A stretch of 9,683 nt of DNA from Chloroflexota bacterium (GCA_017860725.1 JAGDMX010000150.1:1-9683); one strand, 5' to 3'; shown: positions 1 to 5,687, counted from the stretch's first letter. Made by a program: numbers and translations. The notes: a model not told the origin generated them from the letters alone.

Positions 1-1
1 G

Positions 2-391
2 ATCGCCTGCCAAACGATCCGTTCTGCCATGACCACTCATCCGGATATGGTCAGCGGGCCGGGGCATTTTGACACTCGCCTGATGGAAGAAACAGGTGGA
101 AGGCTGGTGAGCAAAGGGGGCGCTGAAGGCTACCAGGGCATCGGGGTAATGCCGGGAGCACTTGGTCCCGGCTCTCCGGCAGCCGGGATCGCAATAAAGA
201 TTTCAGACGGGGACCAACGCTCCAAAGTCCGGGCTGCCGTTGCTCTGGAGGTTTTGCGCCAGCTCGATATGCTGAATTCCGAAGAGATGCAAGCGCTGAC
301 GAGTTTTGGCCCCTGCTTCCCGGTGTTCAACTGGCGAAAAATACCAGTGGGTGAGGCACGCCCGAATTTTCGTCTCAATGTGATCGGCTGA
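2..391 (+). CDS. L-asparaginase II family protein, C-terminal part (5' end outside window)
   Basis: The reading frame is open from base 2, so the gene starts before the window; 129 C-terminal residues are visible. The stretch HPDMVSGPGHFDT, followed by a Lys-Gly-Gly-Ala-Glu-Gly segment and then GIAIKISDGDQRS, matches the pattern of the bacterial asparaginase II family (the PF06089 type, unrelated to the EcAII fold). In that family a Gly-Ala-Glu-Gly loop and a Lys-Ile-x-Asp-Gly strand are conserved. The expected role is hydrolysis of L-asparagine to aspartate and ammonia, though some members are poorly characterised. No signal peptide can be judged because the N-terminus is missing. The gene ends 19 nt before the endonuclease III gene on the same strand, so the two may be co-transcribed. 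The assignment rests on recognised motifs only. Confidence 0.8.
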   Translation: MACQTIRSAMTTHPDMVSGPGHFDTRLMEETGGRLVSKGGAEGYQGIGVMPGALGPGSPAAGIAIKISDGDQRSKVRAAVALEVLRQLDMLNSEEMQALTSFGPCFPVFNWRKIPVGEARPNFRLNVIG

Positions 392-410
392 CCAGGCGTC
401 TACTGCGGTT

Positions 411-1079
411 ATGAATCCAGCAGAACAAGCCAGGTCCGTACATAAGCGATTACTCGATTATTATGGACATCCTCAATGGCGCAATCCTCTGCCGCCCCTA
501 GATGAGCTGGTATCTACCATTCTGTCTCAGAACACGAACGACAACAACCGCGACCGCGCATACCAGGCGCTACGGGCAGCCTTCCCCACCTGGGAAACGG
601 TGCGCGATGCCGACCCGCAGGCCGTCGTCAACGCGATCCGCCCTGCCGGGCTGGCAAACCAGAAAGGCCCGCGCATCCAGGCTGTGTTGCGCGAGATCAC
701 CGAACAGCGCGGTGAGCTGAGTATCGATTTCCTGTATGATCTGAATGCCGAAGAGGCCAGCGGATGGCTGCAGCAGTTCAATGGGGTAGGTCCAAAGACA
801 GCCGCAATCGTGCTGCTCTTTTCTCTGGGGAAACCTGCCTTCCCGGTGGATACCCATATCTACAGGGTGAGCGGCAGGTTAGGTTTACGTCCGGAGACCA
901 TCAACGCCGAGCAGGCACATATCCTGTTGGCGCAGCTTTTCTCCCCACAAGATTACTATGCCGCTCACTTGAACATCATCCGTCTTGGGCGAGAAATCTG
1001 CCAGGCGCGCAAACCCAACTGCCCGATTTGCCCGGTTAACGACTTGTGCCAATTTTACGCTGCTCAAGCAAGATTATAG
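411..1079 (+). CDS. nth: Endonuclease III-family DNA glycosylase/AP lyase (HhH-GPD, 4Fe-4S)
   Basis: This 222-aa protein has the length of bacterial endonuclease III (about 210 aa). The helix-hairpin-helix is at residues 124-131 (NGVGPKTA) and contains Lys129, the expected catalytic Schiff-base lysine. Asp147 in the PVDTHIYRV segment is the expected catalytic aspartate. The C-terminus holds a complete 4Fe-4S signature, Cys197-x6-Cys204-x2-Cys207-x5-Cys213. All bifunctional-glycosylase residues are therefore present, and base-excision repair of oxidised pyrimidines or AP sites is the likely role. The N-terminal substrate segment reads LSQNTNDNNRD rather than the LSAQATD form of E. coli Nth, so substrate preference may differ from the textbook enzyme and the symbol is by family. 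No clear Shine-Dalgarno precedes the ATG; translation may be coupled to the asparaginase gene 19 nt upstream. Confidence 0.9.
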   Translation: MNPAEQARSVHKRLLDYYGHPQWRNPLPPLDELVSTILSQNTNDNNRDRAYQALRAAFPTWETVRDADPQAVVNAIRPAGLANQKGPRIQAVLREITEQRGELSIDFLYDLNAEEASGWLQQFNGVGPKTAAIVLLFSLGKPAFPVDTHIYRVSGRLGLRPETINAEQAHILLAQLFSPQDYYAAHLNIIRLGREICQARKPNCPICPVNDLCQFYAAQARL

Positions 1080-1263
1080 AAGATATCTCAAAAAATTAAG
1101 GAATATCCCTCCTCGGATGTATTACAAAAAACTTACTCGTGAATAATATCACATAGAATATATGACACTTGACAATGACCGTTTTCGCCAGCAAAGGATA
1201 TGATATAGATAGTTAGTAAGAGAACTCCTGGTTCTGCTCATCGCTGTTTCCTCCTTTGGCGAA

Positions 1264-1319
1264 AGCCTCCGTCGGGTAACTCACCGCCCCGGCGGAGGCT
1301 GCTTTAACCGCTTCGGTTA
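1264..1319 (+). promoter_or_regulatory. GC-rich hairpin pair, possible terminator or attenuator
   Basis: Bases 1264-1276 pair with 1288-1300 through 13 positions (one G-U wobble at 1272/1292), with an 11-nt loop. A short T run (1303-1305) follows, and then a second hairpin, taaccg 1305-1310 / cggtta 1314-1319. The stem is strong but the T tract is too short for a textbook intrinsic terminator. An alternative fold exists: ggc-GAAA-gcc (1258-1267) forms a GNRA hairpin that consumes part of the left arm, and a second cctcc (1250-1254) can compete with 1266-1270 for ggagg at 1294-1298. I did not recognise a known riboswitch class. Confidence 0.5.
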
Positions 1320-1346
1320 GAATTGCATAAATATTTCAGAATATGC

Positions 1347-1374
1347 TTGACTTTGTACACCAGACGCATATAGA
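1347..1374 (+). promoter_or_regulatory. Probable SigA/sigma-70-type promoter of the J-protein gene
   Basis: The -35 box TTGACT (1347-1352) is separated by 16 nt from the -10 box TATAGA (1369-1374, followed by AT). A start near 1381 would give a leader of about 70 nt before the ATG at 1453. No CIRCE inverted repeat and no sigma-32-type -10 (CCCCAT-like) is seen, so any heat control would have to act by another mechanism. Confidence 0.55.
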
Positions 1375-1452
1375 ATCAATATAGAGTTAACTGAATACGC
1401 CCTCCTTCCTGGGCATAACCCAACTCCGTAAAATCGTTGGCTGAGAATCAGT

Positions 1453-2382
1453 ATGGAGTACAAAGATTACTATAAGACCTTAGGAGTGGACCGGAGCGCA
1501 AAGGAAGAGGATATCAAGCGCGCCTACCGCAAACTGGCACTTCAATATCATCCGGATCGCAATCCGGGAAATAAACAGGCAGAAGAAAAATTCAAGGAGA
1601 TAAACGAGGCATATCAAGTCCTAAGCGACACAGAGAAACGCCAGCGCTACGATATGCTGGGCGAATCTTATAATCGCTACCAGCAGCGAGGTGGGACTCC
1701 GGAGAACTTTAACTGGGAAGACTGGTTTACCCAGACCCCAACCGGTCGGGGAAATGTGCGCGTTGATGTTGGTGACCTGGGGGATATTTTTGGCAGTGGC
1801 GATTTTTCCGATTTCTTCAGCCGCATCTTTGGGGGGATGCAGGATATGAGAACGTCTTCAACAACACGCCAGGCTGCCCGGCCTACCCCATATCAATACG
1901 AGATCGAGATCAGCCTGCTTGAGGCTTACCAGGGGACGATCTGGCGTGGGGAGATTGATGGACGTCGTTTGGAGGTAAAAATTCCGCCGGGAGCGCAAAC
2001 CGGCACCAAGGTTCGGGTAGCTGAGGCAATCTCATCCGGCCCTCAGAGTCCCAAGACCGATCTATACCTGCTGATTAAAGTTAAGAATGACCCTCGCTTT
2101 GAGCGCAAAGGGGCCGATCTATATACGGATGCAGCGATGGATTTGTACACAGCCGTGCTCGGGGGTGAAGTTACCATACCAACCCTAAGTGGGAATGTTG
2201 TCTTGACCGTCCCACCTGGTACACAGCCTGGTCAGATTATTCGATTAAAAGGGCGTGGTATGCCACAGATTAAAAAACCCGACCAGCACGGCGATTTGCT
2301 GGCGCGAGCGAAAGTAACCATCCCAAAGTTGTTAACCCCAGAACAGAGGAACCTATTCTTAAAATTGGCCGGTAGAAATTAA
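1453..2382 (+). CDS. CbpA-like J-domain co-chaperone (class B DnaJ, no zinc finger)
   Basis: This 309-aa protein starts with a complete J domain (residues 4-70) bearing the invariant HPD tripeptide at 33-35, which stimulates DnaK ATPase. A Gly/Phe/Asp-rich linker (about 75-135, with repeated DIFG, DFSDFF and RIFGG) follows, then the two beta-barrel substrate-binding domains of DnaJ_C (about 145-305, with VKIPPGAQTG at 175-184, LTVPPGTQPG at 251-260 and RLKGRGMP at 264-271). The four CxxCxGxG zinc motifs of classical DnaJ are absent, so it is a class B/CbpA-like J-protein that would act with a cytosolic DnaK. The length agrees with CbpA (about 306 aa). The ATG has no clear Shine-Dalgarno and no alternative in-frame start was found nearby. 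The next gene follows after 73 nt on the same strand, and an operon ending at the terminator near 3502 is likely. Confidence 0.93.
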   Translation: MEYKDYYKTLGVDRSAKEEDIKRAYRKLALQYHPDRNPGNKQAEEKFKEINEAYQVLSDTEKRQRYDMLGESYNRYQQRGGTPENFNWEDWFTQTPTGRGNVRVDVGDLGDIFGSGDFSDFFSRIFGGMQDMRTSSTTRQAARPTPYQYEIEISLLEAYQGTIWRGEIDGRRLEVKIPPGAQTGTKVRVAEAISSGPQSPKTDLYLLIKVKNDPRFERKGADLYTDAAMDLYTAVLGGEVTIPTLSGNVVLTVPPGTQPGQIIRLKGRGMPQIKKPDQHGDLLARAKVTIPKLLTPEQRNLFLKLAGRN

Positions 2383-2444
2383 AAACCCCGGATTTACAAC
2401 ACGGTGTGCGTACGAGTGCATTCTCCAACCCAATACTCTATTTC

Positions 2445-2450
2445 AGGAGG
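2445..2450 (+). promoter_or_regulatory. Strong Shine-Dalgarno of the eRF1-like gene
   Basis: AGGAGG lies 5 nt before the ATG at 2456. It is the strongest ribosome binding site in the window and fixes the start. It contrasts with the J-protein gene upstream, which has none, so the two proteins are probably made at different rates even if co-transcribed. Confidence 0.85.
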
Positions 2451-2455
2451 CTACT

Positions 2456-3481
2456 ATGCTAACGGATCGTGATCTACAAGAGCTCTTAAACTATCAGGGG
2501 AAATCACCAGTGCTCAGCGTGTATCTGAACACCGATCCAACCGAAGGCAATGCCGATGCCTACAAACTTCGCTTACGCAGTATGCTCAAAGAGGTTGACC
2601 TACCTGGCGATGTATCTGCTGTCGCCCAATATGTTGACCATGAGCACAACTGGTCCGGGAATAGTGTGGCCATCTTCTCCAGCGAGCCTGAAGGATATTT
2701 TAAAGCTTTCCCTCTGGCTGTGCCTCTTCGCAGCCGGGTACGAGTCGGCGACAGGCCTAATGTAAAGCCCCTGGCCGACTTGCTGGACTCTTATGGCGGG
2801 TATGGGGTCGTCGTGGTTGATAAGATTGGCGCGCGCCTGTTTTACTTCCACCTGGGCGAATTACGCGAGCAGGAAGGGGTGATGGGCGAGATTGTGCGCC
2901 ACACCAAGCGCGGCGGCGGCTCGGCGGCAGCCGGGCGGCGTGGTGGAACCGCCGGGCAAACCGACTACACCGATGAAGTCGCTGATCGTAATATCAAAGA
3001 TGCCGTGGATTTTGCCACCCACTTCTTCGCCGAAAACAATGTACGCCGCGTTTTGATTGGCGGCACACAGGATAATGTCGCCCTCTTCCGCAATGAGCTA
3101 CCTAAGTCCTGGCAAAGTCTGGTGGTCGGGACATTCAATATTAGCATGAATGCCAGCGCCAACGAAGTGCAGGCACGTGCCATGGAAATTGGCCAACATG
3201 CTGAAGAACGCCGCGAACAACAATTGGTCGAGCTGGTCATCACCAACGCCGCTAAAGGCCGAGGGGCAGTTGTCCAATTGGACGATACGTTAAAAGCCGG
3301 TTTTGTCTCCGCGGTGGAGCTGGAATTCTGCCCGTACTGTGGTGGTGCCTGTGAGCAAATTCCGGATGTCGTCGACCTGGCTGTTCGCAAGGTGATGCAA
3401 ACCGGTGGTGAAGTCGAGGTGCTGCACCAGGGAGTAGCCGCCGGTAAACTAAACCAGATTGGGGCTGTACTGCGCTATTAA
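2456..3481 (+). CDS. Bacterial eRF1-like (archaeo-eukaryotic release factor family) protein
   Basis: This 341-aa protein has three parts. Residues 1-110 form an N-terminal domain (opening LTDRDLQELLNYQGKSPVLS). Residues 115-235 look like the RNase H-like central domain of eRF1/Pelota/Vms1, with YGVVVVDKIGARLFYFHLGE followed by a Gly/Arg-rich loop at 151-168 (RGGGS... RRGGTAGQ), where the GGQ peptidyl-tRNA hydrolysis loop sits in release factors. Residues 240-341 resemble the L7Ae-like C-terminal domain, with a short CPYCGGAC cysteine cluster (Cys292, 295, 299) and the terminal GEVEVLHQG...IGAVLRY pattern of aRF1. This fits the 'bacterial archaeo-eukaryotic release factor' (baeRF) families, probably the family-10 type. 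By family knowledge the likely role is ribosome rescue or nascent-chain release, but the biochemistry is unproven. It may share an operon with the J-protein gene and faces hsp20. Confidence 0.8.
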   Translation: MLTDRDLQELLNYQGKSPVLSVYLNTDPTEGNADAYKLRLRSMLKEVDLPGDVSAVAQYVDHEHNWSGNSVAIFSSEPEGYFKAFPLAVPLRSRVRVGDRPNVKPLADLLDSYGGYGVVVVDKIGARLFYFHLGELREQEGVMGEIVRHTKRGGGSAAAGRRGGTAGQTDYTDEVADRNIKDAVDFATHFFAENNVRRVLIGGTQDNVALFRNELPKSWQSLVVGTFNISMNASANEVQARAMEIGQHAEERREQQLVELVITNAAKGRGAVVQLDDTLKAGFVSAVELEFCPYCGGACEQIPDVVDLAVRKVMQTGGEVEVLHQGVAAGKLNQIGAVLRY

Positions 3482-3501
3482 CCAATAGACTGGGTTGAAT
3501 C

Positions 3502-3536
3502 AAAAAACCGGGGCAAGAAATTTGCCCCGGTTTTTT
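3502..3536. terminator. Bidirectional intrinsic terminator between the eRF1-like gene and hsp20
   Basis: A six-A run and ccggggcaa (3502-3516) pair perfectly with ttgccccgg and a six-T run (3522-3536) around a 5-nt loop. GC-rich stems flanked by A6 and T6 give a U tract on either strand, so this 15-bp hairpin can end transcripts from the + strand eRF1-like gene (stop 3481) and from the convergent - strand hsp20 (stop 3570). Confidence 0.92.
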
Positions 3537-3552
3537 ACAAACCCAAAATCTA

Positions 3553-3568
3553 TTTATCCCGAATTCAC
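3553..3568 (-). repeat. 16-nt repeat copy at the hsp20 3' end (partner 7660-7675)
   Basis: Read on the - strand, gtgaattcgggataaa starts 1 nt after the hsp20 stop codon. The identical 16 bases occur on the + strand at 7660-7675, spanning the last codons and stop of rnhB. Flanks share only gttaa upstream. Both copies sit at gene 3' ends, each in the sense orientation of its gene. Confidence 0.6.
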
Positions 3569-3569
3569 G

Positions 3570-4001
3570 TTAGTTAACGTTGATCTTGATCGTCTTGGGC
3601 CGGTGGGCTTCGGCTTTTGGAACACGCAACACGAGAACGCCGTCTTTGATCTGCGCTTCAACCTTAGCCGCATCCACATCGACGGGCAGGGTGATCACCC
3701 GGGCAAAGCGACCGGTAGGCAGCTCGCAAGCCAGCATGCGAGTGTTCTCGGTTTCGTCTGACTTGAACTCACCACGCAGCGCAACGGTGTTGTTCAAGAT
3801 TTCGATGTTTAGATCATCTGCGTTCAAACCAGGCACCAAAGCCTTGATCGTAAAGGCCTCATCATCTGCTGATACATTGACCGCAAGCAGACTCTCACGC
3901 TCCGTTTGCTGGAACTCAGGGTAGCTTTCGTCAAACAAGCGATCCATCGCTTCTCGCAGGCTGGTAAGGCGGCGGTAGGGGGAAACATACATCGTCATCA
4001 T
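3570..4001 (-). CDS. Small heat-shock protein, Hsp20/alpha-crystallin family
   Basis: This 143-aa protein has the size of bacterial sHsps. A short N-terminal arm (1-38, with YVSPYRRLTSLREAMDRLF) precedes the alpha-crystallin domain (about 39-131), which carries LVPGLNADDLNIEI at 55-68 and the family signature AQIKDGVLVLRVPK at 116-129, including Gly121-Val-Leu. The C-terminal tail KTIKINVN contains the Ile138-x-Ile140 (IxI) motif that docks between dimers in the oligomer. It would act as an ATP-independent holdase that passes clients to DnaK/DnaJ. The start at 4001 is set by AGGAG 8 nt upstream; the later Met codons at 3998 and 3992 are less well placed. The gene is monocistronic: a terminator precedes it (4114-4146) and another follows (3502-3536). 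Its leader can fold over the ribosome binding site, described in a separate entry. Confidence 0.95.
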   Translation of the reverse strand: MMTMYVSPYRRLTSLREAMDRLFDESYPEFQQTERESLLAVNVSADDEAFTIKALVPGLNADDLNIEILNNTVALRGEFKSDETENTRMLACELPTGRFARVITLPVDVDAAKVEAQIKDGVLVLRVPKAEAHRPKTIKINVN

Positions 4002-4059
4002 AATTTACTCTCCTGTAATTTTTATTCAATAGTCGGTTCTTATCGATAAATTCGTTCAT
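3931..4059 (-). CDS. Possible 42-codon upstream ORF overlapping hsp20
   Basis: An ATG at 4059-4057 is preceded by GGAGG (4071-4067) at a 7-nt spacing, a better Shine-Dalgarno than that of hsp20 itself. The frame stays open for 42 codons (starting MNEFIDKNRL) and stops with TGA at 3933-3931, overlapping the first 71 nt of hsp20 in another frame. The peptide resembles no family I know, and its distal half is dictated by hsp20. It is therefore more likely regulatory than functional as a protein: ribosomes on it would travel through the hairpin that covers the hsp20 start. It could also be fortuitous. Confidence 0.35.
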   Translation of the reverse strand: MNEFIDKNRLLNKNYRRVNYDDDVCFPLPPPYQPARSDGSLV

Positions 4060-4086
4060 AGTTTAGCCTCCGACTATCAGAAGAGC
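4007..4086 (-). promoter_or_regulatory. Candidate SD-sequestering leader hairpin of hsp20 (possible RNA thermometer)
   Basis: On the - strand RNA, the segment cucuucug (4085-4078) pairs over 8 positions with caggagag (4015-4008), which contains the hsp20 Shine-Dalgarno; one pair is G-U, and a ninth wobble pair is possible at 4086/4007. Directly stacked on this, auagucgg (4077-4070) pairs perfectly with ccgacuau (4036-4029), closing a 33-nt loop (4069-4037). A 13-nt A/U-rich bulge (4028-4016) separates the two helices on the 3' side. One continuous 16-nt upstream arm therefore masks the ribosome binding site. This layout resembles ROSE/fourU-type thermometers in sHsp leaders. It requires transcription to start upstream of about 4086. 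Confidence 0.5.
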
Positions 4087-4113
4087 GCAAATAGAATGTA
4101 GATTTTTTATTAG

Positions 4114-4146
4114 AAAAACCTTTCAGGCTTGCGTAAGTGCCTGAAA
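4114..4146 (-). terminator. Intrinsic terminator overlapping the 3' end of the methyltransferase gene
   Basis: On the - strand, tttcaggc (4146-4139) pairs perfectly with gcctgaaa (4128-4121) around a 10-nt loop. After gg (4120-4119) comes a five-T run (4118-4114). The hairpin includes the last codons and the TGA stop (4125-4123) of the methyltransferase gene. It should insulate hsp20 from the upstream operon, so hsp20 needs its own promoter in the roughly 30 nt that follow; no convincing -35/-10 pair is visible there. Confidence 0.7.
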
Positions 4147-4887
4147 TCCAGCCACGATAATCAGGTTTTGAGCTTCTCGATAATAAGTAGAGCGGTCGTA
4201 ATCGCCATATAGCGTAACCAATTTAAAGCCTTTTTCATGCAGCTCGGCCAAATAATTCTGCACCGTCGCCCTATGGTGATGCACAGCGCGGGATAAATGC
4301 TGCTCTCTGCCTTGCAGTAGATAATCATAGTCCCAATAAATAGTTACTCCCTGGGCTGCGCGCTGCCATGAGCTGGTCACCTGCACCGGTGATCCATCAT
4401 CAGGATGTGGGAACACTTCCTCTACTTGAGGGCTGCCATATGAGGGGAGCTGCCGTAACAATACAGGGTTGGGCAGGCTGGCGACAAACACACCTCCGGG
4501 AGCCAGGTGCCTGGCAACACAGCTAAGCAAAGCCGACCGTTCCACAGAGCTCAGCGTACTATATGTGTTACAAGGCAGAAGAATCAGGTTAAACCTGGAC
4601 GCCAGATGAAAGCGAGTGAAATCGCCGCGTAACACATTAACTCTGGCTCTCAGGTTATCAGGCATATTTTCTTGGAGCACCGTCAGCATCCCGGCATCGA
4701 GGTCTAACCCTATGACCTGGTGACCGGCGCTCGCCAGATTCAAGAGCACACGTCCCGTGCCACAGCCCAGCTCCAGGATAGGGCTGCGGTAAGCGTCAGC
4801 CAGCTCCATCCAGAATGACAGGTCTTCCATGTGCCGGGCATGATGAGCATGGTACAGGCGCGGGAATTCACTCTCCTGGCTTCCCAA
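4123..4887 (-). CDS. Class I SAM-dependent methyltransferase, substrate unknown
   Basis: This 254-aa protein has a clear Rossmann methyltransferase core. Motif I LELGCGTGRV is at 38-47, the acidic loop VIGLDLD with Asp62/Asp64 (ribose binding) at 58-64, RGDF at 87-90, and the post-core segment LAPGGVFVASLPNP at about 128-141. The half after residue 150 has repeated aromatic residues (for example IYWDYDYLL) and probably forms a substrate lid or extra strands. Nothing visible identifies the substrate; small-molecule methylation is as likely as any. There is no signal peptide or membrane segment. The gene starts 23 nt after the crotonase-family gene on the same strand, with AGGGGA 8 nt before its ATG, so the two are probably co-transcribed. 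That hints, without proof, at a shared pathway with an acyl-CoA step. Confidence 0.85.
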   Translation of the reverse strand: MGSQESEFPRLYHAHHARHMEDLSFWMELADAYRSPILELGCGTGRVLLNLASAGHQVIGLDLDAGMLTVLQENMPDNLRARVNVLRGDFTRFHLASRFNLILLPCNTYSTLSSVERSALLSCVARHLAPGGVFVASLPNPVLLRQLPSYGSPQVEEVFPHPDDGSPVQVTSSWQRAAQGVTIYWDYDYLLQGREQHLSRAVHHHRATVQNYLAELHEKGFKLVTLYGDYDRSTYYREAQNLIIVAGFQALTQA

Positions 4888-4910
4888 ATCTTACATTCCC
4901 CTTTCTTTTT

Positions 4911-5678
4911 TCATGTTCGCCGAAAAAACTTTTCAACCGCCTGCAAGTGCGCCTCAGCCGCCCACAACGGGGGAAACTCGGTTTGTTCGTTAGCCGCTGC
5001 TAATTCCGGAGAGAGCAGTATCCCAGCGCGCAACAGGCGCTTGATGGCTTGCACAGCAGTGGCAGGCTGGCTCGCAATCTTTCTCGCCAGCTCCAGCGCC
5101 TCTTGGAGTGCCTGCCGGGGAGACGACCCAATATTGGCCAGACCATACGCCAGAGCTTCCTGAGCGGTCAGCACTCGCCCAATTAACAGCCACTCCAGCG
5201 CCCGGCTGTACCCTACCAGACGCAACAGACGCTGCCCTGCACCCCAACCCGGAGTTAGACCTAACGTGATTTGAACCAAACCAAGATCCGCCTCCGTCGA
5301 CATAACCCGCAGATCACATGCCAGGGCAATCTCGACGCCCCCACCGCGTGCCGGCCCCTCGATGGCAGCGATCGTCGGACAAGGCAAACTTTCCAGTCGA
5401 CTCAAAGCTCGGCCCATCTGGCGCGCCAGTCGTAGCCCGTCCGATTCACTGGTGTAACGATGGAGCGCCTTTAAATCTCCGCCTGCAATAAAGAAATCCG
5501 GTGTACCAGTAATGATCAATGCCCTAAGACCTGGATCTGCATGTGCTTGTTCGACACATTCCGCAAAAACTCGTATCGCCTTCCAATCTAAAGCGTTGCG
5601 CACCTGCGGGCGGTTAATTTGCAGAATCGCAATCCCTTCTTGTGCGGCGCGTAATGAAACACCCAACGGTTCGCCCAT
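4911..5678 (-). CDS. Enoyl-CoA hydratase/isomerase (crotonase) family protein with Gln at the second catalytic Glu position
   Basis: With the start at 5678 the protein is 255 aa, the usual crotonase length. Oxyanion-hole elements are visible: FIAGGDLKAL at 63-72 and the glycine-rich IEGPARGGGVEIALACDL at 106-123. Glu116 matches the first catalytic glutamate of enoyl-CoA hydratase. The second, in the family's Pro-Glu-x-x-Leu-Gly context, is replaced by Gln136 (LVQITLGLTPGWGAGQRLL), so classical hydratase activity is doubtful; isomerase, decarboxylase or other crotonase chemistry on acyl-CoA is possible. The start is fixed by AAGGAG (5689-5684) 5 nt upstream. An upstream in-frame ATG at 5807 would add 43 residues that are only the antisense translation of the tRNA gene and is rejected. 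The methyltransferase follows after 23 nt, probably in one operon. Confidence 0.88.
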   Translation of the reverse strand: MGEPLGVSLRAAQEGIAILQINRPQVRNALDWKAIRVFAECVEQAHADPGLRALIITGTPDFFIAGGDLKALHRYTSESDGLRLARQMGRALSRLESLPCPTIAAIEGPARGGGVEIALACDLRVMSTEADLGLVQITLGLTPGWGAGQRLLRLVGYSRALEWLLIGRVLTAQEALAYGLANIGSSPRQALQEALELARKIASQPATAVQAIKRLLRAGILLSPELAAANEQTEFPPLWAAEAHLQAVEKFFRRT

Positions 5679-5687
5679 TTGTTCTCC

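Larger units (their letters stand above)
1080..1452 (+). other. Intergenic region: AT-rich spacer, GC-rich hairpin, promoter and leader of the J-protein gene
   Basis: These 373 nt hold no convincing coding region; the ATG-initiated ORFs seen in the first half run only about 9-14 codons and lack a Shine-Dalgarno. The first part (1080-1220) is strongly AT-rich compared with the flanking genes. It is followed by a small hairpin (agaac 1221-1225 / gttct 1231-1235), a 13-bp GC-rich hairpin (1264-1300), a short taaccg/cggtta hairpin (1305-1319) and a probable sigma-70-type promoter (1347-1374). The distal 70 nt would be the untranslated leader of the J-protein gene. The GC-rich hairpin could be a distant 3' terminator of the upstream operon, the end of a small RNA, or an attenuator. 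The sequence does not decide between them. Confidence 0.6.

Noticed and set aside
1169..1204. Perfect -35 TTGACA (1169-1174) with TATGAT (1199-1204) as an upstream promoter
   Set aside because: The spacing is 24 nt, far from the 16-18 nt needed, and no acceptable -10 lies at the right distance. It is left as a lone -35-like sequence in AT-rich DNA.
1117..1216. Short ATG-initiated ORFs (about 9-14 codons) in the AT-rich spacer
   Set aside because: None has a Shine-Dalgarno sequence, a recognisable leader-peptide composition or a clear coupling to the downstream hairpin.
1211..1320. Assignment of the J-protein upstream hairpins to a named riboswitch (for example the Moco type, because of the GNRA hairpin)
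   Set aside because: The conserved core sequences I know for these classes could not be lined up, so only an unnamed structured element is reported.
1321..1452. CIRCE or sigma-32-type heat-shock control of the J-protein gene
   Set aside because: No TTAGCACTC/GAGTGCTAA inverted repeat and no CCCCAT-type -10 is present.
3495..3924. Plus-strand ORFs across the hsp20 region
   Set aside because: They run antisense to a clear alpha-crystallin gene and through the terminator, and have no family resemblance or ribosome binding site.
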